A stretch of 48,004 bases of DNA from Deltaproteobacteria bacterium (GTDB lineage Bacteria > Bdellovibrionota_B > Oligoflexia > Oligoflexales > CAIYRB01): NCBI GenBank assembly GCA_016874735.1, contig VGTI01000033.1, positions 1 through 48,004 on the forward strand, given 5' to 3'. The notes under the pieces are model-generated. The model was given only the letters and a program-made list of their open reading frames with translations. It searched no databases and was not told where the DNA came from. The position numbers and the translations under genes were made by a program. This document shows positions 1 to 8,605 of this stretch, one piece after another (within the stretch, counting starts at the first letter, position 1; every line of letters begins with the position of its first letter).

Positions 1-2
1 AC

Positions 3-956
3 TTTCGCTCACACTCTTTGGTTAATAAACAAGAATTTCAATACTTTTACCGGCGTGACGGTGCATTTGAGCATTTTGCTCAACCCTTGCGCGAGCCGTC
101 GCTTGTGGCATTGGGTCAACGTTTACTCAAGATTCCCCATGTACGGACTCAGCCTATACCGGGGCAGGTTTGGCATTCGGAGATGTTTTCATACGGCCGT
201 TATTTATTCACAGCACTGATAGAACCGGCGTGTAATGATACCAGCGCCCTCTGTCACCAGGATTGTTTGTCGTGGACTAGCCTGATGAAAGATCAGGGAC
301 GCTTAGCTTTACTCGGGCGGTTTCCGCAGTCGCGTTTGTTGGGGGAATCGCTCGCCACTTACCGTGAGTGGGAGCGCAGCTTGACTCAGTGCCTAGCGTC
401 GGTGCCGTCAGAGCTTGTACCGATGTCAGAAGTTAAAAAAGTATTTTGGCGTGCGGATATCCCGAACGAAACGGGATCTCAGTGGCGTCTTATCGATGCA
501 GCTCGGTCGATGAATCAAAAAATGTTCCGAGACTCTGAGATTAACGATCAGATTCTCACCAAGGCTCTTAATGATAAACTAGGCTATTACACCACCGAAG
601 AGGAGGCTGATAATCTAGCGTTCTCATGGCTCTCCCTGGTAGGATTGCCTGTGTCGGCCGCCTTTGATCACTGGTGGGCATTTGCCGCTTATTTTGATCC
701 CAATACTCTGGATTCGCCCCTTAACTTTGGCCTAGCGCGTTGCCGCCAACTGTACGATGCCAATCCGCGCTGGTCCGAACATGGTAGGCAGTTAAGAGTT
801 CCTATTGGCAGTTTCAGCGATCCACATCACAGCACCTGTTATCGGATTTGGAATCTGGATCAGCGCCGTCGTGGGATCAGGACTGAGCTTGAGGAGGCAC
901 CGATGGCGTCCTTGGACTTTGAGCTTTTAAAGAAGATGGCGGCAGACGCCCTTTAA
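3..956 (+). CDS. Hypothetical protein, possible degenerate M48-like peptidase, 5' end outside window
   Basis: The frame is open to the left edge. The first usable start is a TTG at 18 with no Shine-Dalgarno sequence, so the true start probably lies upstream and at least 317 residues are visible. I do not recognise the family with confidence. Two stretches recall the C-terminal half of M48 zinc peptidases: TTEEEADNLAFSWLSLVGLP resembles the third-ligand helix with its E-x-AD pattern, and SDPHHSTCYRI resembles the late HPxxxxRI motif. No HExxH is visible, so the zinc site is either upstream of the window or lost. No membrane segment is seen. The next gene is on the same strand 52 bases on, with its own ribosome binding site. 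Confidence 0.6.
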   Translation, partial: FRSHSLVNKQEFQYFYRRDGAFEHFAQPLREPSLVALGQRLLKIPHVRTQPIPGQVWHSEMFSYGRYLFTALIEPACNDTSALCHQDCLSWTSLMKDQGRLALLGRFPQSRLLGESLATYREWERSLTQCLASVPSELVPMSEVKKVFWRADIPNETGSQWRLIDAARSMNQKMFRDSEINDQILTKALNDKLGYYTTEEEADNLAFSWLSLVGLPVSAAFDHWWAFAAYFDPNTLDSPLNFGLARCRQLYDANPRWSEHGRQLRVPIGSFSDPHHSTCYRIWNLDQRRRGIRTELEEAPMASLDFELLKKMAADAL

Positions 957-1008
957 CTCGTATTTTTTAATTTACAATGTTATCGGACTTAAAAGGGAGG
1001 CACTGACC

Positions 1009-1614
1009 ATGCGTCGTTTTATCTTATCTACCGGATGCGCACTTTTACTCGCGGCTGCTTATAGCTGCGGCGATGCTTTAAAAACGGAGACCATCAGGAC
1101 TGAGACGAGCGCGCTCAAAGGCGCCGCTGTCGGTGGTTTCAGCTGCGAAGATCAGGCGCGCTGGGGCAAGTGTGGCGCATCGTGGATGCACCCAGTTTGC
1201 GATTATGCCTGCGGTGGGGGCAGTACTTCTGTTGGTGGTTACACCTGTGAACAGCAGGCTAGCTGGGGCAAGTGTGGTGAATCGTGGATGCATCCGGTTT
1301 GTGACCACGTCTGTGGCGGCGGCGGACTGCGCATCGCCTATTATGTACAACTGGCAAACGGTCAAGTGGTACCAGTTTACGTGAATCCCCAAGGTGGCGT
1401 GCTCTACCCCGATCTTGGTGCCAATAACAGCCCTGTATACTACCCGCGTCCTTACGAAGATCGGCAATATACGACTGGCGGTCTTCTCTACCCAGACCTC
1501 GGAGCTCATAACGGCCCTTGGGGTGGCGGCTACGGCGGTGGGTACACCACTGGTGGACTGATCTATCCGGACCTTGGCGCACACAATGGTGGCGGTTACT
1601 ACGGACGTTGGTGA
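1009..1614 (+). CDS. Lipoprotein with duplicated four-cysteine module and YPDLG repeats
   Basis: A 201-residue secreted lipoprotein. The signal peptide ends in a lipobox with the acylated cysteine at residue 20 (AAYSC). Residues 41-71 and 75-105 are two near-identical modules with cysteines spaced C-x8-C-x8-C-x3-C, containing WGKC and SWMHPVC. The W..C...WM...C...CG pattern recalls the second half of ShKT-type disulfide domains, an inference only. The tail carries three copies of GG-x-[LI]-YPDLGA-[NH]-N at residues 129-140, 157-168 and 182-193 in a Gly/Tyr-rich context. A GGGAGG ribosome binding site sits 9 bases before the ATG. Function unknown; probably an outer-membrane surface or periplasmic protein. 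Confidence 0.85.
   Translation: MRRFILSTGCALLLAAAYSCGDALKTETIRTETSALKGAAVGGFSCEDQARWGKCGASWMHPVCDYACGGGSTSVGGYTCEQQASWGKCGESWMHPVCDHVCGGGGLRIAYYVQLANGQVVPVYVNPQGGVLYPDLGANNSPVYYPRPYEDRQYTTGGLLYPDLGAHNGPWGGGYGGGYTTGGLIYPDLGAHNGGGYYGRW
1129..1323 (+). repeat. Tandem duplication coding for the Cys module
   Basis: Two copies of a 31-codon unit (1129-1221 and 1231-1323) encode the C-x8-C-x8-C-x3-C modules. They are separated by three codons, and most residues are identical between copies. Confidence 0.85.
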
Positions 1615-1627
1615 CCGGAACTGCCCA

Positions 1628-2083
1628 TTAGGGCTGTTTGTGTTTTAAAGCGTAAGCGTAGCCTTGGCAGTCGTTTTGATTTTGATAAACGCCCAGGTTG
1701 CCATTGCGTACGACTTCGCCTTTGGCAACTGCATAGAGTACGTATGCTCTACCATTATATTCGCAGCTAAAATCCATCAATTGAGCGGCTTCTGGGCAGC
1801 TTAGATTGATGCTGATTCGTTTTTGGTCGATCACCATTCCCGTCTTCAAGTAGATGAAGTAGCTCGTTTGACCCTCCGCGCAGACCATGGAAGAATTGCC
1901 ATCATAGTCGATAACCTGGGCCTTTAGTGGAGCCCAAGCACCGAATCTATTATTGAGTGGTGCACTGGCACCTTCGGGTATCTCTTCTTTTTCTGTAGGT
2001 CGGTTGCTTTTTTCAGACCCACACCCAGTGACAAGAATGGACATCGCTACAACGGTACTGGTCAGAAACAACTTCATGCTCAT
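1628..2083 (-). CDS. Small lipoprotein of unknown function
   Basis: I place the start at the ATG at 2083, which gives MSMKLFLTSTVVAMSILVTGC with a GGGAG ribosome binding site upstream. The longer reading frame to 2137 has no such site and would bury the signal peptide. The lipobox is LVTGC. The mature protein (about 130 residues) has several cysteines (VCAEG, LSCPEA, FSCEY, DCQGY), suggesting disulfides in a periplasmic domain. No known family recognised. It converges with the preceding lipoprotein gene, leaving 13 bases between stops. Confidence 0.8.
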   Translation of the reverse strand: MSMKLFLTSTVVAMSILVTGCGSEKSNRPTEKEEIPEGASAPLNNRFGAWAPLKAQVIDYDGNSSMVCAEGQTSYFIYLKTGMVIDQKRISINLSCPEAAQLMDFSCEYNGRAYVLYAVAKGEVVRNGNLGVYQNQNDCQGYAYALKHKQP

Positions 2084-2252
2084 GGCTACTCCCTCATCGT
2101 CCAAAGTTATCTCTGAATGCTGCAAACGAGATGCCATTCAAGCAGCTGCCATGCAAAGCTTCAGCTTCAATGAGTTAGCTTGCACAGCCGTCTAATTTAA
2201 CGACAGGGCTGTCAAAACTTTAGGCAGAGTGACACGATAGTGGCGCATGAAG

Positions 2253-2726
2253 TCAGAATTTAACTTCGATGTCTCGTTCGAAGCTCGTGACTTCTTTTTC
2301 ATCGATGATCAATTTTGCTTTCACCAAGTACCTCGTGGGCTCGCCGTTTTTGACCGACAATGGCTTAACTAAGGATAGTTTAGGGCTCACGATTTTACTT
2401 TGGCCGGCTTCCAAGGCTACTGGGGTCTTTAGATAGCTAACGAGATGACCAGGTTCATGAGACGGGAATATCCAGACGAGGAGCTCACCCTTTACACCCG
2501 CGTCCGCTTTGTTTAGGGCTAGCACATCGATATCGAGATAGGTCACTTGGGTGGATGCGGGATACGTCTTGATCGTCATTTCATCAGTTGCTAGCTCAAC
2601 TTGTGGCGTTGGCTTAGTCATAGAAGCAAGTTTGGCTCCCGAGGCCGAATGACCGCAGGCACCAGTGATGAGGACGTTGGCGACTAGGAGATAGCTTAGT
2701 CTGGGCAGGGACTTGAGCAGCTTCAT
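2253..2726 (-). CDS. Small lipoprotein of unknown function
   Basis: A 157-residue protein with N-terminal MKLLKSLPRLSYLLVANVLI and a lipobox (LITGAC). The remainder looks like a single beta-sandwich domain with alternating hydrophobic residues (VTYLDIDVLALNK, GELLVWIFPS, RYLVKAKLIIDEKEV). No catalytic motif or known family recognised. It lies upstream of the 1628-2083 lipoprotein gene on the same strand, but 169 bases away, so co-transcription is uncertain. Confidence 0.8.
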   Translation of the reverse strand: MKLLKSLPRLSYLLVANVLITGACGHSASGAKLASMTKPTPQVELATDEMTIKTYPASTQVTYLDIDVLALNKADAGVKGELLVWIFPSHEPGHLVSYLKTPVALEAGQSKIVSPKLSLVKPLSVKNGEPTRYLVKAKLIIDEKEVTSFERDIEVKF

Positions 2727-2823
2727 GACAGCGATCCTTTTTAAAACAAAAAATGATTGAGCAGCGGCCCGATGGCGTGACGCGGCAAGTATCAGTGCAG
2801 TGGCTGAGCAAGATTCGGGCCAG

Positions 2824-2848
2824 GTGGCGCAGCCAGCGCTGCTGCCAC
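2824..2848 (-). terminator. GC-rich hairpin downstream of hutU, possible transcription end
   Basis: GTGGC-GCAGC, a 4-base loop, then GCTGC-T-GCCAC forms a 10-bp stem with one bulged base, about 32 bases after the hutU stop. There is no U tract on either strand, so it is not a standard intrinsic terminator. It may protect the mRNA 3' end. Confidence 0.35.
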
Positions 2849-2880
2849 GAGATGGAGAGTCTAATCAACGATGTCGCTAC

Positions 2881-4554
2881 CTAGTCCAGCATGGGCATCT
2901 TCATGCCCTTCTCCCTAGCGCAATCCTTAGCTATCTGATATCCGGCGTCGGCATGACGCATGACCCCAGTAGCTGGATCGTTTGTGAGCACGCGCTCCAG
3001 ACGCCGCTTGGCGCTGTCCGTGCCGTCGGCGACAATGACGACACCAGAATGTTGGGAGTAGCCCATACCGACGCCTCCACCGTGATGTAGGCTCACCCAG
3101 GTAGCTCCGCTGGCGCAGTTAAGTAGCGCATTGAGGATAGGCCAGTCGGAGACGGCGTCCGAGCCGTCGAGCATGGCTTCAGTCTCGCGGTTGGGACTCG
3201 CTACGGAGCCTGAATCCAAATGGTCGCGGCCGATCACGATCGGTGCTTTCAGTTCCCCGCGGCGCACCATCTCATTAAACGCCAGTCCAAGCCTAGCTCT
3301 GTCACCTAAACCAACCCAGCAAATGCGCGCCGGCAGACCTTGAAACTGAATGCGCTCCTTTGCCATATCGAGCCATCGATGGAGATGGGTGTCGTTTGGC
3401 AGTAACTCCTTGACCTTGGCGTCGGTGCGGTAAATATCCTGAGGGTCACCCGACAGCGCTGCCCAGCGGAACGGGCCAATGCCACGGCAAAAAAGTGGAC
3501 GCACATAGGCCGGAACAAAACCGGGGAAGTCAAAGGCGTTGCTAACACCTACATCCTTGGCCATTTGCCTAATGTTGTTGCCGTAGTCAAAGACGGCAAT
3601 CCCACGTTTTTGGAATTCAAGCATGGCTTTAACCTGGACCGCCATCGAGGCCTTAGCATCCCGCACCACTTGATCCGGATTTGAGCGCCGCAAGTCAGCA
3701 GCCTGTTCGAGCGTGTATCCCTGAGGCAAATAGCCGTTGAGTGGATCGTGGGCACTCGTTTGGTCGGTGACCATGTCGGGTTTTATGTTGCGCCGCACCA
3801 TCTCTGCGTAAACGTCGGCCGCGTTACCAAGTAGTCCCACGGAGACGGCCTGGCCCTGCTTGTGGTGATGGTCAATCATGGCAAGCGCCTCATCAATAGA
3901 TTTGGCACCTAGATCTAAGTAGCGCGTCTCCAGGCGCCGCTGGATACGATGTGGGTCACATTCGACAGCAAGCATCGATGCTCCGGCCATGGTCGCCGCC
4001 AATGGCTGAGCTCCACCCATGCCACCGAGCCCACCGGTGAGAATCCATTTGCCGCGGAGATTGCCGCCAAAATGCTGACGACCTGCCTCGACGAAAGTTT
4101 CGTAAGTACCCTGCACGATCCCTTGGGACCCGATGTAGATCCAGGAGCCTGCCGTCATCTGCCCATACATCATGAGCCCTTTGGCATCTAACTCATGAAA
4201 GTGCGACCACGTGGCCCAATGTGGCACCAAATTGGAATTTGCGATTAAGACCCGTGGAGCGTCCTGGTGCGTCTTAAAAACACCAACAGGTTTACCCGAT
4301 TGAATGAGTAGTGTCTCGTCCTCCTCCAGCTGCGTCAACGTGGCCACAATCTTGTCGTAACACTGCCAATTGCGAGCGGCGCGACCGATGCCGCCGTAGA
4401 CGACGAGATCACTCGGAATCTCGGCGACATCGGGATCAAGATTATTCATGAGCATGCGTAGCGGTGCCTCGGTGAGCCACGATTTTGCCGTGAGCTTCGT
4501 GCCGTGAGCAGCCTTGATTTTGCGACTCGGATCATGACGACTGGTATGGGACAT
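2881..4554 (-). CDS. hutU: Urocanate hydratase
   Basis: Converts urocanate to imidazolonepropionate using NAD+, the second step of histidine degradation, in the cytoplasm. The 557-residue length is normal for the family. Recognisable segments include [19 protein letters not shown] near the N-terminus, the glycine-rich [20 protein letters not shown] of the NAD-binding region, [11 protein letters not shown] with the conserved cysteine, and the C-terminal [18 protein letters not shown]. It follows hutG by 24 bases and is surely co-transcribed with it. Nothing unusual in the protein. Confidence 0.98.
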   Translation of the reverse strand: MSHTSRHDPSRKIKAAHGTKLTAKSWLTEAPLRMLMNNLDPDVAEIPSDLVVYGGIGRAARNWQCYDKIVATLTQLEEDETLLIQSGKPVGVFKTHQDAPRVLIANSNLVPHWATWSHFHELDAKGLMMYGQMTAGSWIYIGSQGIVQGTYETFVEAGRQHFGGNLRGKWILTGGLGGMGGAQPLAATMAGASMLAVECDPHRIQRRLETRYLDLGAKSIDEALAMIDHHHKQGQAVSVGLLGNAADVYAEMVRRNIKPDMVTDQTSAHDPLNGYLPQGYTLEQAADLRRSNPDQVVRDAKASMAVQVKAMLEFQKRGIAVFDYGNNIRQMAKDVGVSNAFDFPGFVPAYVRPLFCRGIGPFRWAALSGDPQDIYRTDAKVKELLPNDTHLHRWLDMAKERIQFQGLPARICWVGLGDRARLGLAFNEMVRRGELKAPIVIGRDHLDSGSVASPNRETEAMLDGSDAVSDWPILNALLNCASGATWVSLHHGGGVGMGYSQHSGVVIVADGTDSAKRRLERVLTNDPATGVMRHADAGYQIAKDCAREKGMKMPMLD

Positions 4555-4578
4555 GGCGATACCTCAGATGGCTTCGTT

Positions 4579-5565
4579 TTAAGCATCAACAAATTTGTGA
4601 TGATGAAATATTTCAAACAGTAGCTGGGCTGCTAAGCGTTCGGTCTTTTGATCCTGGTCTAGGAGCGGACAGAGCTCAGCAAGATCGTAACTCCTAAAAT
4701 TGCCGCTCCCTGCCCAAAGGCGGATCCAAGGGAGCACGGTCGTGGGATTGAGACCGGTGGGTTGTGGGGCGCTGACTCCGGGAGCTACTGCGACAGAAAA
4801 GGCATCTAGGCAAATCGTTAGATAATTAACTTCATGTTTAGATCCAATTTGGCTCAAGATGTGAGCTGCGACTGAATCGATTGTCGGTTCAATTTGCTGC
4901 GCTGTCACGACCTCGACCTGATGGTGGCGTGCCGTCTCAAAGAGCATTTTGGTATTGCCACTCGGTTGCGCTCCGATACACGCGTAGTTGAAGGCGATAC
5001 CTAACCTTTTACATAAGTCGGCCGCTTGCAAAAATGGTGTACCCGAAGATGCGAGCTTTTGCTCGATCAGTGGGCGCATATCGAGATGGGCATCGATATT
5101 GACCGTAGCAATGACCTGACCTGGGAAGGATTTGGTTAGGCCCAGAAAATGACCGTAGGCCAGCTCATGACCGCCACCCACAAGTAGAGGCGTCAGCCCC
5201 TGCTCGTGCAGCTGCCCGATGGCCCCAGCAAGCGTCTGTTGCGCCGCCTCAAGATTGCCGTCGTTACAGGTGATATCGCCAGCATCATATAGGGCGACTC
5301 CCTCCCGGTGCACGGGTAAGCGTGCAAAGGCACGCCGTGCGGCCGGGGGGCCACCCACAGCGCCTGGGCGTCCACGATTTCTTTTCACCCCCTCGTCGCA
5401 GGCGAAACCTATGAGGGCAAATCCAGGGCGCTTAATTTGCCCGGGCTGTACAAGGGATAGGTCAAGTGCTTGCGCGATTTGAAACATGGCCGAACCGCTC
5501 GGGGCATCTGGTCTGCCCTGCCACAGCGTCATATCAGGTTTTAGGTAGCGGTCGATGACAGTCAC
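4579..5565 (-). CDS. hutG: Formimidoylglutamase
   Basis: Arginase-fold manganese enzyme that hydrolyses N-formimidoyl-glutamate to glutamate and formamide, the last step of the direct Hut pathway. The metal motifs GGGHE and NIDAHLD are present. The third motif reads TICLDAFSVAVAPGVSAP, so the first Asp of the usual D-x-D pair is Cys; I cannot tell without an alignment whether this is common in this subgroup. The start is a GTG at 5565. It is the first gene of hutG-hutU and diverges from hutI. Length (328 residues) is normal. Confidence 0.95.
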   Translation of the reverse strand: MTVIDRYLKPDMTLWQGRPDAPSGSAMFQIAQALDLSLVQPGQIKRPGFALIGFACDEGVKRNRGRPGAVGGPPAARRAFARLPVHREGVALYDAGDITCNDGNLEAAQQTLAGAIGQLHEQGLTPLLVGGGHELAYGHFLGLTKSFPGQVIATVNIDAHLDMRPLIEQKLASSGTPFLQAADLCKRLGIAFNYACIGAQPSGNTKMLFETARHHQVEVVTAQQIEPTIDSVAAHILSQIGSKHEVNYLTICLDAFSVAVAPGVSAPQPTGLNPTTVLPWIRLWAGSGNFRSYDLAELCPLLDQDQKTERLAAQLLFEIFHHHKFVDA

Positions 5566-5600
5566 GACGCCGAATCCCCGCAGCAGAGGTGTTTGGAGGT

Positions 5601-5617
5601 ATTTAGCCTCCTATTTT
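5601..5617. promoter_or_regulatory. Inverted repeat between hutG and hutI, candidate operator
   Basis: GGAGG-TATTTAG-CCTCC lies in the 132-base region between the divergent hutG and hutI starts. The arms are perfect but short. Its position between two hut transcription units makes an operator plausible; no hut regulator gene is in the window. Confidence 0.3.
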
Positions 5618-5730
5618 GTTGCAGGGTGCTCGACTTGGCAAGATCGAAGTATGTCTAGGTCCCGATAGCACAGGCTGTGGTAGGCTAGGCAGAGAAGATG
5701 CGATCGGCTCAGAGGGTGGGGACTACGCAC

Positions 5731-6975
5731 ATGGCTCAGAGGCTTTGGGATAAAGTTTGGATCAATGCCACCGTTGCCACAGCCAATGGTGGCTACGGTA
5801 TCATCGAAAGCGGAGCTATCGCTGCCAAAGACGGTAGGATCGCCTGGCTAGGTCCCTTGACGGAAATTCCGACCTCACCAGCCGCTGGCGCCAGCACGGT
5901 GATCGATTGCCGAGGCGGTTGCATCACGCCGGGGCTAATCGACTGCCATACTCACGTGGTTTACGCTGGTGACAGACTCCGGGAATTTGAGCAACGCCTC
6001 AAGGGAGCGACCTACCAGGAGATAGCCGAGGCGGGTGGTGGCATCAAGGCAACCGTTCAGGCAACGCGGGCAGCCAGTGAGGACGATCTGCTGGCTGCAA
6101 GTCGGGAGCGCGTCAAAGCCATGATGGCATCCGGCACCACGACGCTTGAGGTCAAATCAGGCTATGGTCTTGATATCGAGAACGAACTGAAAATGCTGCG
6201 CGTCGCCCAGCGTCTCGAAGCCGATCTCGGTGTGACGATAAAGCGCACTTATCTTGGTGCGCACACCATCCCGGTGGAGTTTAAGGAGAGGCCTGACGAC
6301 TATGTCGATCTCATCTGTCGGGATATGATTCCTAAAGTAGCGCAGCTAGGCTTGGCGGATGCTGTAGACGTCTACTGTGAGACCATCGCGTTTAGCCTGG
6401 CGCAGACCGAGCGCATCTTTAATGCAGCACTAGCTTGTGGGCTCTCGCTTAAGTGCCATGCAGAGCAGCTTTCAGACCTCGGTGCCTCGGCCCTCGCCGC
6501 GAGGCTTGATGCCTTATCGGTCGATCACTTGGAGTACCTGCCGGCCAAAGTGGTCGCCAAGCTGGCCGAGGGGCCCACGGTGCCTGTGCTGCTTCCCGGT
6601 TCGTTCTACTTTCTGCGTGAGACAAAAATCCCGCCGGTAGCTAGTATGCGCGCGCACAAAGTGGCCGTCGCCATCGCTACCGATTGTAATCCGGGGACTT
6701 CCCCCCTGCTCTCGCTCCCGCTTGCTATGAACATGGCCTGCACGCTCTTTAAACTTACGCCCGAGGAGGCCTTTCTAGGCGTCACTAAACACGCTGCCAA
6801 GGCCTTGGGGATAGAAAAAGAGCGCGGTACGCTTGAGATCGGTAAGCGTGCCGACATGGCGGTCTGGAACCTAACGCATCCGGCCGCTCTGTCCTACCAA
6901 ATCGGCCATGCACCGTTACTTCAATTGGTCAAAGATGGTAAGTGTCTTTTGTCTAACGGACTCGCAGGCGGCTGA
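5731..6975 (+). CDS. hutI: Imidazolonepropionase
   Basis: Amidohydrolase-fold zinc enzyme opening the imidazolone ring to formimidoyl-glutamate, the third step of histidine degradation. Key motifs are DCHTHVVYAGDR (metal HxH), EAGGGIKATVQATR, a distal HAEQ, and LPGSFYFLRE followed by IATDCNPGTSP. I prefer the ATG at 5731 (MAQRLWDKVWINATVATA), which matches the usual family N-terminus and has a GA-rich stretch upstream; an in-frame ATG at 5698 would add 11 residues. Its 3' end overlaps the convergent acyltransferase gene by 55 bases. Confidence 0.97.
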   Translation: MAQRLWDKVWINATVATANGGYGIIESGAIAAKDGRIAWLGPLTEIPTSPAAGASTVIDCRGGCITPGLIDCHTHVVYAGDRLREFEQRLKGATYQEIAEAGGGIKATVQATRAASEDDLLAASRERVKAMMASGTTTLEVKSGYGLDIENELKMLRVAQRLEADLGVTIKRTYLGAHTIPVEFKERPDDYVDLICRDMIPKVAQLGLADAVDVYCETIAFSLAQTERIFNAALACGLSLKCHAEQLSDLGASALAARLDALSVDHLEYLPAKVVAKLAEGPTVPVLLPGSFYFLRETKIPPVASMRAHKVAVAIATDCNPGTSPLLSLPLAMNMACTLFKLTPEEAFLGVTKHAAKALGIEKERGTLEIGKRADMAVWNLTHPAALSYQIGHAPLLQLVKDGKCLLSNGLAGG

Positions 6976-8417
6976 TTTGTCGCAGGATCGACTGCTGTGC
7001 TTAATTTGGCAGCGTCAGACTGACCAATGTCCAGCATCATGGAATCTGAGAGTTGAGACACGTAATCAGCTAGGATCGTCCGCACGTCGTGTGCCGAGAG
7101 CGCTAGTGGGTCATAGTGAAAGGTGAGCGTCATAGCATCATGATACGTTACAACGCCAATCGCAAGGTTGGTATCAATCTTCACGGGTGGTAGTAACTCA
7201 AGACGCTTCAGCACTAAATGATCGATGACAACCTGGCCGTCACTGTTGTTTGGCAGGAGATGACGCCGAAAGCTAGGTCCAAGATTGCTTAGTACAACCG
7301 TGGCGGCGCATTTCCAATAGCCGGGACGCTTCAAGGCTAGGGTCAGGAGTCCCGGCACAAATGTCAGCAGCTTGGGGACGAAGGCGATGGCGAGTGCCAA
7401 ACGATGCGATTTGATGCGCTTTGTCTCGGTCGTAATGCTGGTCATCAATTCATGCGGCTGCCTCAACTCAGCGTCCGTGCGGTCCAGGGCATACATCCCC
7501 ATGTAGTTAGCGATTGGCAGATGATCATCATGCGGGGTGCGCATATTCACAGGCATACAGAGGCGGATGGTACGTCTTTTGCTGCCAGACTTGTTAAATT
7601 TAGCGAGGCTGAGAAACAGGTCGCGCAATAAAAGATCGTTGAGCGTGCCATGAAAAGCCCGTGCACAACGTTTGAGTGCTGCTGTAGATTCAGGACTAAA
7701 CGTATAATTGATACTCGTCGGTGATTTTTTTTGCCGGTAATCCAACGCGGTCGGCGAGTCTTGCCGCCGTCGCGCCAAGGGTCTTGGGATGACAGCGTAG
7801 TAGGTAAACGTAGTCCTTAGGTCTATGGGTAGCCTTTTGACGATTTGCCAAAAGCTCAGATCAAAGTATCCACGTCTGGTAAACCGCCGCACTGCATGTG
7901 GCGGTAGCGCCTCATCTGCGACGGTCCTTTGCCAGACTGCCGCCCCGTTGGCATAGGCCTCAAATAACTTCTCAAGAAATCTGAGACCTCCAGTGCCGTC
8001 GGTGACTGCATGATGGAGTTGTAAATACCACTCGCTTGACTCATTATCTTCGCGGACGAAAAGTCTAAGCCCTGGTTCTTTACTTAGGTCGAATCCGAGT
8101 TGTCCAGGCCGAGGGAAGTTAAGCGGCGTACCTTTGGGTGCTACATCCAGAAACACTTCGGTGTCGGCATCTTCACGCCATCTTAAAAGAAATCTAAATT
8201 TAAAAAAGTTAGTGTATAGGCGCGAGCGCAATAGCGGTTGTTGACTTGCCGTATATTGTAGAGACCGTTTTAATCGTTCCCTGTCAACGCGGCCGGTAAA
8301 TGTCGCCTTCAGCCAAAACACCATCGGATGACGCTGCGTGTCATCGGCGAGCATATAATGTTCGAAGCCAACAACGGGCCAAAGGCGCCTACGCACGGCG
8401 CCGGAAGTAAAAGCCAT
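6921..8417 (-). CDS. Condensation/WES-DGAT-like acyltransferase
   Basis: A protein of about 498 residues with the HHxxxDG acyltransferase signature (HHAVTDGTGG) roughly 140 residues from the start, as in condensation domains, PapA-type and wax-ester/diacylglycerol acyltransferases. The early LKATFTGRVDRERLKRSLQY and late LSNLGPSF segments fit that fold. The substrate is not predictable; a lipid or alcohol acceptor is likely given the divergent lipase-like esterase. I choose the ATG at 8417 because GAGG precedes it by 5 bases, while the ATG at 8435 has no ribosome binding site. The 3' end overlaps hutI. Confidence 0.85.
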   Translation of the reverse strand: MAFTSGAVRRRLWPVVGFEHYMLADDTQRHPMVFWLKATFTGRVDRERLKRSLQYTASQQPLLRSRLYTNFFKFRFLLRWREDADTEVFLDVAPKGTPLNFPRPGQLGFDLSKEPGLRLFVREDNESSEWYLQLHHAVTDGTGGLRFLEKLFEAYANGAAVWQRTVADEALPPHAVRRFTRRGYFDLSFWQIVKRLPIDLRTTFTYYAVIPRPLARRRQDSPTALDYRQKKSPTSINYTFSPESTAALKRCARAFHGTLNDLLLRDLFLSLAKFNKSGSKRRTIRLCMPVNMRTPHDDHLPIANYMGMYALDRTDAELRQPHELMTSITTETKRIKSHRLALAIAFVPKLLTFVPGLLTLALKRPGYWKCAATVVLSNLGPSFRRHLLPNNSDGQVVIDHLVLKRLELLPPVKIDTNLAIGVVTYHDAMTLTFHYDPLALSAHDVRTILADYVSQLSDSMMLDIGQSDAAKLSTAVDPATNQPPASPLDKRHLPSLTN

Positions 8418-8490
8418 CGGGTCCTCATGGTGCATCCAAAGCGAAGCGGTGAAGCTACAGAGAGTACCTGCAAGTGGGTAGTCTTTTTTG

Positions 8491-8586
8491 CCTAAAATAG
8501 GTGGTTTTTCGCGGAAAAAATTGCCCTTTGCTCGCCTACTGATAGCATTTCGACTAAAATAGGAACTTGAGATTTCCTATTTAGAC
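8491..8586. promoter_or_regulatory. Repeated CTAAAATAGG sites in divergent promoter region
   Basis: The AT-rich 188-base region between the acyltransferase and esterase starts contains CCTAAAATAGG at 8491-8501 (itself a short palindrome) and GACTAAAATAGGAA at 8552-8565 facing TTCCTATTTAGAC at 8574-8586. The second pair makes a near-perfect dyad of about 12 bp. Repeated half-sites between divergent genes suggest a shared operator. Confidence 0.5.
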
Positions 8587-8605
8587 ACATCGCAATCAGA
8601 TCACC

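Noticed and set aside
1078-1584. Long minus-strand frames opposite the Cys-module lipoprotein
   Set aside because: They lack signal, ribosome binding site and domain similarity; the plus strand has a clear lipobox and repeats.
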